From Solirubrobacteraceae bacterium (GTDB lineage Bacteria > Actinomycetota > Thermoleophilia > Solirubrobacterales > Solirubrobacteraceae), in NCBI GenBank assembly GCA_023230855.1, contig JALNWQ010000005.1:124001-188000 (forward strand): a DNA stretch of 64,000 nucleotides. The letters are read 5' to 3'. Every line of letters starts with the position of its first letter. Positions within the stretch are counted from its first letter, which is position 1. The translations under genes were made by a program, and so were the position numbers. The notes beneath the pieces were generated by a model. That model worked only from the letters and a program-made list of their open reading frames with translations. It was not told the DNA's origin and made no database searches. Positions 32,894 to 42,084 of the stretch are shown piece by piece.

Positions 32894-35260
32894 GTGCTTC
32901 ACCCTGCCCCGCACCCCAGGCGTGCCATGGCGGCGCTCGCCGTCATCACGTCCGTGCTCCTACTGGCGCTCCTGGCCGTCGGCCCGCCCGCCGACGCGTC
33001 CGACCGCGATCGCTCCGGCGCCACCGCGTCCGGCGCCGCGAAGGCCACGAGCCCGCACGGATCCCCGAAGGCGACCGGCAGGTCGGCCGGCGGCCGGTCG
33101 GCGGCGCGCGGGCGCTCGGCGCGCACCACCACGCGCAAGCCCGTGGTGCGGCGCACCACGCGCACGACGACGAGCCGCAAGAGCCTCAAGCGGCCCAGGT
33201 CCATCAACCGGCGCTGCGGCAGGAGCCGCTCCGGCAAGCGGATCACCCGGCGCACGTCCAGGCTCGACAAGGCCAGGACGACGCTGACGGTCACCACGCG
33301 GTACTGCGACCGGCGCGTCCGGGTCGTCACGACGAAGCTCGTCGTCCGCGACGTCCCCGGCCCCTCCGTCCCCGGTCCGACGGTCACCGTACCCGGGGCC
33401 CCGGTGCCGGTCCCCGGCCCGACCGTCACCGTTCCCGGCCCGCCGGTCACCGTTCCCGGTCCGACCGTCACGGTGCCCGGCGACGCGCCCCGCAAGTCGT
33501 TCCGCCTGACCCTGCTGCACAACAACGACGGCGAGTCGAAGTACAAGCCCGGGGACAGCGTCGCGAGCTACGGCTCCGTCAGCCGCTTCTCGACGGTGCT
33601 GCGCCGCCTGCGGACCGAGGCCGCGACCGACGAGACCGCCGACGAGCTGGCGGGCAAGGAGTCCAAGGGGACCGTCACCGTCAGCTCCGGCGACAACTTC
33701 CTCGCCGGCCTGAACCTCGGCGCGTCGTTCCAGCGCTGGGACACGAACCAGGGGTCGTGGTACGACTCGCTCGCGCTCGACCTGTTGGGCTACGACGCCG
33801 CGACCCTCGGCAACCACGAGTTCGACTTCGGTCCGTCGCGCCTGGCGCAGTTCGTCGACGGCACCGCGCGGACGCAGTTCGTCAGCGCCAACACCGACAT
33901 GTCCGCGGAGCCGGCGCTCCAGGCGCTGCGTGACGCGGGCAAGATCGCCGACTCCACCGTCGTCGTCAAGGGCGGCGAGCGGATCGGCATCATCGGCATC
34001 TCGGCCCCCGAGACCGCGTCGATCTCCTCGCCCGGCGACGTCGCCTTCGACGCCGACGTCGCCGGCGTGGTCAACGCCGAGGCGCAGCGGCTCACGGACG
34101 CCGGCGTCAACAAGATCATCCTGTCGTCGCACCTGCAGGGCATGCAGCACGAGCTGGACCTCGTGCCGCAGCTGCGCAACGTCGACGTCGTCATCGCCGG
34201 CGGCGGCGACGAGCTGCTCGCCGACGAGGACGACCTGCTCCTGCCGGGCTCCACCCCGGCCGCCGGGTACCCGCTGATCGTCGAGGACGGGGACGGCAAC
34301 GACGTCCCGGTCGTGACGACCGCCGGCGAGTACAACTACGTCGGTCGCCTGACCGCGACGTTCGACGCCGACGGGGACCTCGTCTCGGTCGACGACGCGA
34401 AGTCCGGTCCGGTCCGGGTGTCGGGCGCCGACGCCGACGCCGACAAGGCCGATCCCGACCCGGCGCTGCACCGCCAGATCGTGCAGCCGTTGATCGAGTT
34501 CTCGGCGGTCGCCGACGCGACGATCCTCGGCACGAGCGAGGTCGACCTGGACGGCCGCAACCCCGACCCGATCCGCCTGCGCGAGAGCAACCTCGGCAAC
34601 CTCGTCGCCGACGGCTTCGTCCACGCGGTCGACGCCGCGACCGACGCCGGGGTGATCCCCGACAACGGCCTGGCGACCGTCGGGCTCGTCAACGGCGGCG
34701 GCATCCGCAACAACTCGGTCCTGGCTCCGGGCGCCATCAGCCTCGGCGACACGTTCCGGATCCTCCCGTTCAACAACGTCATCAGCCGCGTCCCCGCCAT
34801 CACCCCGGCGCACCTCAAGGAGCTGCTGGAGTGGGGCGTCTCGGCGCTGCCGGCGGCCAACGGCCGGTTCGCCCACGTCGCCGGCATCGAGGTGACCTAC
34901 GACGCCGGCCGGGCCGCCCAGGTCAACACGGTCGACGGCGTGATCACGACCCCGGGCGAGCGGATCCGGTCGGTGGAGCTGCTCGACGGCACGAAGCTCG
35001 TCGAGGACGGCGCCGTCGTCGTCGGCGCGCCGAACGTCAACATCGCGACCACGGACTTCACCGCCCGGGGTGGCCAGGACGGCAACGGCGGCGACAACTA
35101 CCCGTTCCGCAAGCCGACGGTGGAGCCCGTCGGGGTCGGGTACCAGCAGTCGCTGCAGCACTACCTCACCGCGACGGCGGCCGACGGTGGCCTGGAGGGC
35201 ACGATCACCGCGGCCCGGTACCCCGTCGGCGGCGACGGGCGCCTGCAGCCCACGCCGTGA
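32894..35260 (+). CDS. Secreted 5'-nucleotidase/metallophosphatase family protein
   Basis: A 788-aa exported protein. A signal peptide (hydrophobic AALAVITSVLLLALLAVG, about 14-31) is followed by a basic Arg/Lys/Thr-rich region (about 40-155) and a PG-repeat linker (about 157-197, repeats of VPGPTVTVPG). The metallophosphatase domain comes next: LTLLHNNDGES, VSSGDNFLAG, TLGNHEFDFG and SSHLQGM. A 5'-nucleotidase C-terminal domain ends it (NGGGIRNN, GDTFRILPFNN). The late GHxH metal motif reads GGGDE instead, so activity may be altered. It probably releases phosphate from nucleotides outside the cell. Confidence 0.85.
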   Translation: MLHPAPHPRRAMAALAVITSVLLLALLAVGPPADASDRDRSGATASGAAKATSPHGSPKATGRSAGGRSAARGRSARTTTRKPVVRRTTRTTTSRKSLKRPRSINRRCGRSRSGKRITRRTSRLDKARTTLTVTTRYCDRRVRVVTTKLVVRDVPGPSVPGPTVTVPGAPVPVPGPTVTVPGPPVTVPGPTVTVPGDAPRKSFRLTLLHNNDGESKYKPGDSVASYGSVSRFSTVLRRLRTEAATDETADELAGKESKGTVTVSSGDNFLAGLNLGASFQRWDTNQGSWYDSLALDLLGYDAATLGNHEFDFGPSRLAQFVDGTARTQFVSANTDMSAEPALQALRDAGKIADSTVVVKGGERIGIIGISAPETASISSPGDVAFDADVAGVVNAEAQRLTDAGVNKIILSSHLQGMQHELDLVPQLRNVDVVIAGGGDELLADEDDLLLPGSTPAAGYPLIVEDGDGNDVPVVTTAGEYNYVGRLTATFDADGDLVSVDDAKSGPVRVSGADADADKADPDPALHRQIVQPLIEFSAVADATILGTSEVDLDGRNPDPIRLRESNLGNLVADGFVHAVDAATDAGVIPDNGLATVGLVNGGGIRNNSVLAPGAISLGDTFRILPFNNVISRVPAITPAHLKELLEWGVSALPAANGRFAHVAGIEVTYDAGRAAQVNTVDGVITTPGERIRSVELLDGTKLVEDGAVVVGAPNVNIATTDFTARGGQDGNGGDNYPFRKPTVEPVGVGYQQSLQHYLTATAADGGLEGTITAARYPVGGDGRLQPTP

Positions 35261-35265
35261 TCCAC

Positions 35266-35295
35266 CGGTCGGGCCGCCCCCGGGTGGCCCGACCG
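35266..35295. terminator. Bidirectional hairpin between the 5'-nucleotidase gene and hisS
   Basis: Perfect 10-bp arms CGGTCGGGCC/GGCCCGACCG with a 10-nt loop, 5 bp after the nucleotidase stop and 22 bp before the hisS stop. Confidence 0.7.
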
Positions 35296-35317
35296 CTCCG
35301 GCCCGACCGGCGCCGCG

Positions 35318-36562
35318 TCAGCCGCGCGCCGCGGCCACGACGTCGGCGACCGACAGGCCGTCGACGCGGCCGCCCGGTCCACGGTCGATCCGCAGTCCCT
35401 CGTCGTCGACGACGGCGACGATCCGCGCACCGGCCCGGTCGGCGCGGCGCATCTGGCCCTTGAGGCCCCGGCCCGGAGCCTGGTCGAGGCGCGCGGTCAG
35501 GCCCTCGCGGGCCGCGGCGTCGGCGAGCGCGAACGCGGCCCGACGGTGCCCGTCGGTCCAGGCGACGTACAGGTCGGTGACCGGCGCGACGACGTCGCCC
35601 GCCCCACCGGCCTGCGCCAGCAGGATCCGCTCGATCCCGGCGCCCCAGCCGAACCCGGGCGTCGCGGCGCCGCCGACGAGCTCGGCCAGGCCGTCGTAGC
35701 GGCCACCGCCGCCGACGCCGGACTGGGCGCCCAGCGCGTCGGAGGTGAACTCGAACAGCGTCCGCGAGTAGTAGTCGAGGCCGCGCACGAGCGTCGGATC
35801 CACCTCGTACGGCACGTCGGCGGCGTCGAGCAGCGCCCGCACCTCGGCGAAGTGCTCGACGTCCTCGGCCGGCAGGTGGTCGAGGAGCAGGGGCGCGGTC
35901 TCCATGACCTCGCGGGTGCCGGGGTGGTCGCTGTCGAACGCCCGCAGCGGGTTGAGGTCGATCCGCCCGCGGACCTCGTCCGAGAGCCGGTCCTCGTGCG
36001 CGCGCAGGTGCGCGACGAGCGCCTCGCGGTAGCCCTCGCGACCGGCGGGCGTGCCGAGCGACCCCAGGCGCAGCCGCAGGCCGGGCACGCCGAGCGCGTC
36101 GAGGATGCGGTGCAGCAGCACGATGCCCTCGGCGTCGACCGACGGGTCGTCGGAGCCGAGCGACTCGATCCCGAGCTGCCAGAACTGGCGCTGGCGCCCC
36201 TTCTGCGCCCGCTCGTAGCGGAAGAACGGGCCCCAGTACCAGAGCTTCACCGGCTGCGGCAGCTTGTGCATGCCGTGCTCGAGGTACGCGCGCACGACCC
36301 CGGCGGTGCCCTCGGGACGCAGGGTCAGCGACCGGTCGCCCCGGTCGGTGAAGGTGTACATCTCCTTCTGGACGACGTCGGTCGATCCGCCGACGCCGCG
36401 GGCGAAGAGGTCGGTGTCCTCGAAGGTCGGGGTCTCGATCCGCCGGTAGCCGGCCCCCTCGAGCACGCGGCGGGCGACGTCCTCGATCCGCCGGCGGTGG
36501 TCCTGCTCGTCGGGCAGGACGTCGTGCGTGCCGCGCGGGGCGGTGATCCTGGCGGCGCTCAC
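35318..36562 (-). CDS. hisS: Histidyl-tRNA synthetase
   Basis: Class II synthetase (414 aa, normal). It begins ITAPRGTHDVLPDE. Motif 2 is FRYERAQKGRQRQFWQLGIE, and the His-specific motifs are LVRGLDYYSRTLFEF and GVGGGGRYDGLAELVGG. A C-terminal anticodon-binding domain (about 318-410) follows. GTG 36562 overlaps the stop of the preceding hydrolase gene (GTGA). It is last in the run lrp - membrane protein - hydrolase - hisS. Confidence 0.95.
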   Translation of the reverse strand: MSAARITAPRGTHDVLPDEQDHRRRIEDVARRVLEGAGYRRIETPTFEDTDLFARGVGGSTDVVQKEMYTFTDRGDRSLTLRPEGTAGVVRAYLEHGMHKLPQPVKLWYWGPFFRYERAQKGRQRQFWQLGIESLGSDDPSVDAEGIVLLHRILDALGVPGLRLRLGSLGTPAGREGYREALVAHLRAHEDRLSDEVRGRIDLNPLRAFDSDHPGTREVMETAPLLLDHLPAEDVEHFAEVRALLDAADVPYEVDPTLVRGLDYYSRTLFEFTSDALGAQSGVGGGGRYDGLAELVGGAATPGFGWGAGIERILLAQAGGAGDVVAPVTDLYVAWTDGHRRAAFALADAAAREGLTARLDQAPGRGLKGQMRRADRAGARIVAVVDDEGLRIDRGPGGRVDGLSVADVVAAARG

Positions 36563-37200
36563 GAGCCGAGCGCGTCCAGCACGAACGGGTTGGTCCGTCG
36601 TTCCTGCCCCAGGGTCGTGGGACCCATGTGGCCGGGGTAGACGTGGGTGCCGTCGTCGAACCGCTCGAACAACCCGACGATCGAGCGCATGAGCGTCGCG
36701 TGGTCGGCGCCGGGCAGGTCGGTGCGGCCGACCGAGCCCTGGAACAGCACGTCGCCCGAGAACAGCGCGCCCTCGTCGGGCAGCGCGTAGGTCACGTGGT
36801 CGGGGCTGTGGCCCGGGGTCGACACGACGTGGAAGTCGAGCCCGGCGAGCGACACGACGTCGCCGCCCTTGACGAGGTGCTCCGGGTCGTAGCCGCGGAA
36901 CGGGCCGAACCCCTCCCACCGCATGACGGCGTTGGGGTCGCGGAGGATCTCGACCTCGCCCGCGGGGCACCACACCTCGGCGCCGGTGGCGTCGTGGAGG
37001 TCGGCGACCGCCCCGATGTGGTCGAAGTGCGTGTGGGTGACGAGGATCCCGGCGAGCGTCACCCCGAGCTGCTCGAACGCCTGCAGGAGCTTGGGCGCCT
37101 CGTCGCCGGGGTCGACGATGACCGCCTCGGTCGCGTCGGGCCGACGGACCAGGAACGCGTTCTCCTGGATCATGCCGACGGTGAACATGCGGACGTCCAC
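36559..37200 (-). CDS. MBL-fold metallo-hydrolase, glyoxalase II-like
   Basis: A 213-aa metallo-beta-lactamase-fold hydrolase. The zinc motif THTHFDHIGAV (HxHxDH) is followed by the later His in STPGHSPDHV, the bridging Asp in LFSGDVLF, and the last His in YPGHMGPT. The fold and length match small glyoxalase II-like thioesterases commonly found next to hisS. I chose GTG 37200 because GGGAGG lies 7 nt upstream and the product starts MDVRMFTVGMIQENAF; GTG 37236 is the longer alternative. Confidence 0.88.
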   Translation of the reverse strand: MDVRMFTVGMIQENAFLVRRPDATEAVIVDPGDEAPKLLQAFEQLGVTLAGILVTHTHFDHIGAVADLHDATGAEVWCPAGEVEILRDPNAVMRWEGFGPFRGYDPEHLVKGGDVVSLAGLDFHVVSTPGHSPDHVTYALPDEGALFSGDVLFQGSVGRTDLPGADHATLMRSIVGLFERFDDGTHVYPGHMGPTTLGQERRTNPFVLDALGS

Positions 37201-37232
37201 GGTGTGCCTCCCGGGGGTCTCGGGGTGAGGGG

Positions 37233-37631
37233 TCACTTGCGCGGCCGGCGCGGGGCGGGGCCGGGGACCGGACGCCCGGCCTGGGCCATCCGGCGCTTCC
37301 AGAAGAACCGGTCGGTGTAGAACCCGAACGGCGTGTAGACGGCCAGCAGGATGAACCCGACGAAGATCGCGGCGGCCGCGTTGCCGTTGCCGATGAGCAT
37401 CATGACGATGACGAAGATCACCGACGCGAAGATCGCCCGGTAGAAGGCGGCCTTCCAGGTCGGCTCGCGTAGGCGCGGGTCGGCCTCGGGGCGCCGGGCC
37501 CCACCGCGGGAGCCACCGCCGCGGCCGGCCGCGCCGCCACCGGATCCACGCGACGACGTGCGACCACGGGACTCGATCATGCCCGCGGCGTTGCCTCGGT
37601 GCTTGGTGCGACGCTTGGTCTTGCGGGCCAT
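37233..37631 (-). CDS. Small two-helix membrane protein, function unknown
   Basis: A 132-aa protein. The first half is basic and Gly/Arg-rich (MARKTKRRTKHRGNAAG...), followed by two hydrophobic helices (about 65-84 and 88-105) and a basic Pro-rich tail. I recognise the MARK-x-KRRTKHRG start from actinobacterial hypothetical proteins but know no function. ATG 37631 is preceded by TACCCT (37642-37647) at 10 nt. An alternative ATG 37655 would overlap the lrp stop (ATGA). Confidence 0.75.
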   Translation of the reverse strand: MARKTKRRTKHRGNAAGMIESRGRTSSRGSGGGAAGRGGGSRGGARRPEADPRLREPTWKAAFYRAIFASVIFVIVMMLIGNGNAAAAIFVGFILLAVYTPFGFYTDRFFWKRRMAQAGRPVPGPAPRRPRK

Positions 37632-37651
37632 GAGGCGCCCAAGGGTATCCG

Positions 37652-38164
37652 TCATTCGTCGCCGGAGCCGTCGCCCCGTGCGCCGCCCGCCGTGCCTCGG
37701 GCCCGGGCGGTGTGGGCGTGGGCGCGCGTCCAACGGCTCAGGACGATCAACGTCTTGCTCGACGTCACGCGTCCGCTGCGTCGCAGGCGGTTGACGACCC
37801 GGCGCAGCGCCCCCACGTCGGCCACCCGTACCCGCACGAGCATGTCCGGATCGCCGGCGGTCGTGTAGGCGTCGAGGACCTCGGGCAGGTCGGTGGCGCC
37901 CCGGACCATGTCGGCGACGTCGGTGTCGCCCTGGAACCGCAACTCGACGAACGCGTCGATGCTCGGCGCGACCCGGCTCTCGTCGAGGATCGTCGTGTAG
38001 CCGAGGATGAGCCCGCCGCGCTCCATCCGGTCGATCCGTCGGCGGACCGGGGCGGGCGACAGGTGCACGGCGTCGGCGATCTCGCGGACCGTCCGGCGGG
38101 CGTCCTCGGTGAGGAGCCGCAGGATCTCGCGGTCCGTGTCGTCCAGCTCCAGATGGTCGGACAT
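37652..38164 (-). CDS. Lrp/AsnC-family transcriptional regulator
   Basis: A 170-aa regulator. The HTH (about 8-55) reads LDDTDREILRLLTEDARRTVREIADAVHLSPAPVRRRIDRME; a RAM-type ligand-binding domain follows (about 70-140), with an Arg/Gly-rich tail. It is divergent from the indolepyruvate oxidoreductase gene across 62 bp. Lrp-family proteins often control adjacent amino-acid catabolic genes, so it is the probable regulator of that gene; this is inferred from position only. Confidence 0.88.
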   Translation of the reverse strand: MSDHLELDDTDREILRLLTEDARRTVREIADAVHLSPAPVRRRIDRMERGGLILGYTTILDESRVAPSIDAFVELRFQGDTDVADMVRGATDLPEVLDAYTTAGDPDMLVRVRVADVGALRRVVNRLRRSGRVTSSKTLIVLSRWTRAHAHTARARGTAGGARGDGSGDE

Positions 38165-38226
38165 GCACGCATTCTACGCCCTTCGCGCTCGTTCCTTGCG
38201 TCGGATCGGCCTGCGAGGATCGTTTC

Positions 38227-41200
38227 GTGCGCGAACGTGCGGTCAGGGTCGACCCGATGGACGACGCCGACGGGACCGACCAGCATCGGTCCATGTTGGG
38301 CCCGTCGACCGGTCCGCCCCCGCCCCTCGTCGTCCGTCGGCACGACCCGCGACGCGACGTCCGGCTCGACGACCGCTACGTCGCGCAGGACGGCCCGGTG
38401 CTCCTGTCCGGGATCCAGGCGCTCGTGCGCGCGACGCTCGACGTGCGCCGCCTCGACCGGCGCCGTGGCCGGGACACCGCGGTGTACGTGTCGGGGTACC
38501 AGGGCTCGCCGCTCGCGGGGCTCGACCAGGAGCTCGAGCGGGCCCGGGCGCACCTGGAGCCGGCGGGGATCGTCGCGCGCCCCGGGCTCAACGAGGAGCT
38601 CGCCGCGACGGCGGTCGGCGGCACGCAGCTGCTCGACGAGGTCCCGGGACGCCGCCACGACGGGGTCGTCGGGTTCTGGTTCGGCAAGAGCCCGGGCCTG
38701 GACCGTGCGACCGACGCCATCCGCCACGCCAACCTCAGCGGCGCCGCGCCGCTCGGCGGGGCGGTGGCGTGGATCGGCGACGACCCGGCGAGCAAGTCGT
38801 CGACGGTGCCGAGCAGCTGCGAGCCGCTCTGCCGCAGCCTCATGGTGCCGGTGCTGACGCCCGGGTCGGTGCAGGAGCTCCTCGAGGCGAGCGTCCACGC
38901 GGTCGAGCTGTCGCGCCACGCCGGGACGTGGTGCGCGGTGAAGGTCGTCGCCGACCTCGCGGACGCCACCGCCACCGTCGACGTCGGCCGGACGCTCGAC
39001 GCGATCCCCGACCTGCCGGTGCGGGTCGCCGGGCCACGACCGGTGCTGCTGCCGCCGACGAACCTCGACGCCGAGCTCGACCTCATGGAGGCGCGACTCG
39101 ACCGCGCCGCGGCGTACGCCCGGGCGGCGGGGCTCAACCGGATCGTCGCCGAGCCGTCGCGGCCCCGGCTGGCGATCGTCGCGGCGGGCCTCGCGTTCGC
39201 CGCGGTCGTCCGGGCGCTCGACGACCTGGGCGTCGACGCGGACGCGCGCGAGCGACTCGGGATCCGCCTCGTGCGCGTGGGGATGCCGTGGCCGCTCCCG
39301 GCCGCCGACCTGCGCGACCTCACCTCCGGCGTCGAGCGGGTGCTCGTCGTCGAGGACAAGCTGCCGTTCCTGGAGCCGATGGTCCGCGACGCCCACTACC
39401 GGCGGGCGGATGCCCCGCTGGTCGTCGGGCGCCGCGATGCGGACGACCGGCCGCTGCTGCCCGCACGCGGGTCGGTGGGGGCCGACGACGTGGCCGTCGC
39501 GCTCCGGCGGCTGCTCGGGAGCGAGATCCCGGCCGGCGGCGGGGTCGGCCTGCCCGCCACCCCGCCCGCCGTGCCGGACGGTCCGCCGCTGCCGCGCCGC
39601 ACGCCGTACTTCTGCTCCGGCTGCCCGCACGACGTGTCGACCCGCGCCGACGCCGACCGCCTCGTCGGCGTGGGCATCGGGTGCCACACGATGGTCGCCC
39701 TCGACGGCGAGGGCCGCCGTGGCCGGCTCCTCGGGATGCCGCAGATGGGCGGCGAGGGCGCGCAGTGGCTCGGGCTGGCGCCGTTCGTCGACGACCCGCA
39801 CTTCGTCCAGAACATGGGCGACGGCACGTTCCACCACTCCGGGTCGCTGGCGGTGCGGGCGGCGGTCGCCGCCGGCGTGAGCATGACCTTCCGCCTGCTG
39901 CACAACGACGCGGTCGCCATGACCGGGGGCCAGGAGCCGACCGGTGGGCTGGGCGTGCCGCGCATCACCCGCTGGCTCGAGGTCGAGGGCGTCAGCCGGG
40001 TCGTCGTCACCACCCCGGACCCCCGGCGCTACCGTCGGGTGCGGCTGGCGTCGATCGCCGAGGTCCGCCACCGCGACCGGCTGCCCGAGACGCTCCGCGA
40101 GCTCGCCGCGACGCCCGGCGTCACCGTCCTCATCCACGACGACGAGTGCGCCGCCCAGAAGCGTCGGCGGCGCAAGCGCGGGCTGCTGCCGGTCCCGGCG
40201 GAGCGGGCGTGGATCAACGAGCGGGTGTGCGAGGGGTGCGGCGACTGCGGCGACGTGTCGTCCTGCCTGTCGGTGCAGCCGGTGCAGACCGAGCTGGGCC
40301 GCAAGACGCGCATCCACCAGTCGTCGTGCAACCAGGACATGACGTGCCTCGAGGGCGACTGCCCGTCGTTCCTCCTCGTCACCCCGGACCCGCGGCGCCG
40401 GCCGCGTCCGGTCCCCGACGTGCCGTTCCCGCTGCCGGACCCGGTGCGTCGGGTCGGCGACGACGTGCTCGTGCGGATGCCGGGGATCGGCGGCACCGGG
40501 GTGGTGACGGTGTCGCAGGTGCTGCAGATGGCCGCCCACCTCGAGGGCCGTCACGCCGCCGGGCTCGAGCAGATCGGCCTGGCGCAGAAGGGCGGCCCGG
40601 TCCTGTCGGACGTGCGGTTCGGGTCGCGGCCGGTCGAGGGCCAGCTCCGCGCCGGTCGCGGCCGCGTCGACGTGCTGCTGGGCCTGGACCTCCTCGGCGC
40701 CGCGTCGCCCGACACCCTGGCGGTCGCCGATCCCACGCGCACGATCGCCGTCCTCAACCGCCACCACGTGCCGACCGCCGCCGAGGTGACCCGCGTCGAC
40801 GCGACGGCGATGTCGCTGCTGGGGGCGCTGCGCCGGATCCGGGCGGTGACCCGGCGCGAGGACGAGCTGGCCGTCGACGCGGGCACGCTGTCCGAGCGGC
40901 TCTTCGCCGACCACATGCCGACGAACATGATCCTCGTCGGGGCGGCGCTCCAGCACGGTGCGCTGCCGCTCGACGTCGCGTCGGTCGAGCGGGCGATCGA
41001 GCTCAACGGGGCCGCGGTCGCGACGAACCTCGCCGCGTTGCGGTGGGGCCGGGCGCTCGCGGTCGACGCGGACGCGGCGTGGGCGGCGATCGACGGCGCC
41101 CCGACCGGCGGCATGGCGCCCGGCGGCGGCTCGACGGACGGCGGCGCAGCCGACGATCACGTGGCCGGCGGCGACGTCGACGGCGACGCGACCGACCACG

Positions 41201-42000
41201 GGTCTCACCGGAGCGCGACGGCGACCGTCGACCGGGTGCTCGCCGACGCTTCCGTCGACGCGCGCGACCTCGTCGCGTCCGCCGGGCCGAGCCTGCGCCG
41301 GATCCTCGACGCGCGGATCCCGGAGCTCGTCGCGTGGCAGGACGACCGGACCGCGCGGGCCTACCTCGACGACGTGGCCCGCGTCGCCGCGATCGAGCGG
41401 GAGCGGACCGGGACGACGGCGGTCGCCGAGGCGTTCGCGCGCGGGCTGTTCCACCTGACGGCGTACAAGGACGAGTACGAGATCGCGCGGCTCCACCGCG
41501 ACGGGATCGAGCGGGCACGGGTCGTCGACGCCTACGGGCCGCGGGCCCGGGTGCGGGTGCTGCTGCAGCCGCCGCTGCTGCGGACCCTGGGACTGCGACG
41601 CAAGGTCGCGCTCGACGGTCGCTGGCTCTACCCGGCGCTCGGCGTGCTGTACCGGCTCCGTCGCCTGCGCGGCACGGTGCTAGACCCGTTCGGTCACGCC
41701 CGGGTGCGGCGCTTGGAGCGCGCGCTCGCGGCGGAGTACCGACGGCACGTCGACGCGGCGCTCGCCCACCTGGCGCCCGAGACGGTCGGCGACGTCACGA
41801 CGGTCGCCGCGGCGGCCGGGCTCGTCCGCGGGTACGAGGCGATCAAGGTCCGCAACGTCGAGGCGTTCCGGGCGCGGGTCGACGGGGCGCTCGAGCGCCT
41901 GGACGACGCGTCTCCCGAGGGGCGTCGACCGCCGCGTCGACCGGAGTCGCGGGGCGCGGGTCGCACCGACGACCGCTCGGCCGGCCCCGCCGGTCGATAG
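38227..42000 (+). CDS. Indolepyruvate ferredoxin oxidoreductase, fused alpha-gamma form
   Basis: A 1257-aa enzyme of the long fused type that oxidatively decarboxylates aryl- or branched 2-oxo acids to acyl-CoA, passing electrons to ferredoxin. Domains in order: pyruvate-oxidoreductase-like N-domain (VSGYQGSPLAGLD), ThDP-binding domain (GIGCHTMV, MGDGTFHHSG about 530), Cys-rich cluster segment (CEGCGDCGDVSSC, about 668-715), gamma domain (GIGGTGVVTVSQ, about 754) and a DUF6537-like C-terminal domain. GTG 38227 follows GAGGA at 7 nt; ATG 38257 and 38293 are alternatives. An Ala/Gly/Asp-rich insert lies near 958-995. Confidence 0.9.
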   Translation: MRERAVRVDPMDDADGTDQHRSMLGPSTGPPPPLVVRRHDPRRDVRLDDRYVAQDGPVLLSGIQALVRATLDVRRLDRRRGRDTAVYVSGYQGSPLAGLDQELERARAHLEPAGIVARPGLNEELAATAVGGTQLLDEVPGRRHDGVVGFWFGKSPGLDRATDAIRHANLSGAAPLGGAVAWIGDDPASKSSTVPSSCEPLCRSLMVPVLTPGSVQELLEASVHAVELSRHAGTWCAVKVVADLADATATVDVGRTLDAIPDLPVRVAGPRPVLLPPTNLDAELDLMEARLDRAAAYARAAGLNRIVAEPSRPRLAIVAAGLAFAAVVRALDDLGVDADARERLGIRLVRVGMPWPLPAADLRDLTSGVERVLVVEDKLPFLEPMVRDAHYRRADAPLVVGRRDADDRPLLPARGSVGADDVAVALRRLLGSEIPAGGGVGLPATPPAVPDGPPLPRRTPYFCSGCPHDVSTRADADRLVGVGIGCHTMVALDGEGRRGRLLGMPQMGGEGAQWLGLAPFVDDPHFVQNMGDGTFHHSGSLAVRAAVAAGVSMTFRLLHNDAVAMTGGQEPTGGLGVPRITRWLEVEGVSRVVVTTPDPRRYRRVRLASIAEVRHRDRLPETLRELAATPGVTVLIHDDECAAQKRRRRKRGLLPVPAERAWINERVCEGCGDCGDVSSCLSVQPVQTELGRKTRIHQSSCNQDMTCLEGDCPSFLLVTPDPRRRPRPVPDVPFPLPDPVRRVGDDVLVRMPGIGGTGVVTVSQVLQMAAHLEGRHAAGLEQIGLAQKGGPVLSDVRFGSRPVEGQLRAGRGRVDVLLGLDLLGAASPDTLAVADPTRTIAVLNRHHVPTAAEVTRVDATAMSLLGALRRIRAVTRREDELAVDAGTLSERLFADHMPTNMILVGAALQHGALPLDVASVERAIELNGAAVATNLAALRWGRALAVDADAAWAAIDGAPTGGMAPGGGSTDGGAADDHVAGGDVDGDATDHGSHRSATATVDRVLADASVDARDLVASAGPSLRRILDARIPELVAWQDDRTARAYLDDVARVAAIERERTGTTAVAEAFARGLFHLTAYKDEYEIARLHRDGIERARVVDAYGPRARVRVLLQPPLLRTLGLRRKVALDGRWLYPALGVLYRLRRLRGTVLDPFGHARVRRLERALAAEYRRHVDAALAHLAPETVGDVTTVAAAAGLVRGYEAIKVRNVEAFRARVDGALERLDDASPEGRRPPRRPESRGAGRTDDRSAGPAGR

Positions 42001-42006
42001 GGCCGG

Positions 42007-42036
42007 CCGATCGTCCTCGTCGGCACCGCCGATCGG
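42007..42036 (+). terminator. Hairpin after the indolepyruvate oxidoreductase gene
   Basis: Perfect 7-bp arms CCGATCG/CGATCGG around a 16-nt loop, beginning 7 bp after the stop. No T-run. Confidence 0.4.
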
Positions 42037-42072
42037 AACGCCGGACGGGGCGGCACGCCGCTCCCCGATCGC

Positions 42073-42078
42073 TACATT
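42073..42078 (+). promoter_or_regulatory. TANNNT -10 box of the secreted protein gene
   Basis: TACATT ends 6 nt before GTG 42085, predicting leaderless transcription; no Shine-Dalgarno sequence is present. Confidence 0.5.
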
Positions 42079-42084
42079 GGCCCG

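Noticed and set aside
37632..37655. Start of the small membrane protein at ATG 37655, overlapping the lrp stop
   Set aside because: The ATGA overlap is attractive, but TACCCT lies inside this segment and the family-like MARKTKRR start is at 37631. Kept as an alternative only.
37765..41496. A 1243-codon minus-strand frame opposite the indolepyruvate oxidoreductase gene
   Set aside because: The plus strand encodes a clear enzyme with conserved motifs throughout; the minus frame is compositionally a shadow.
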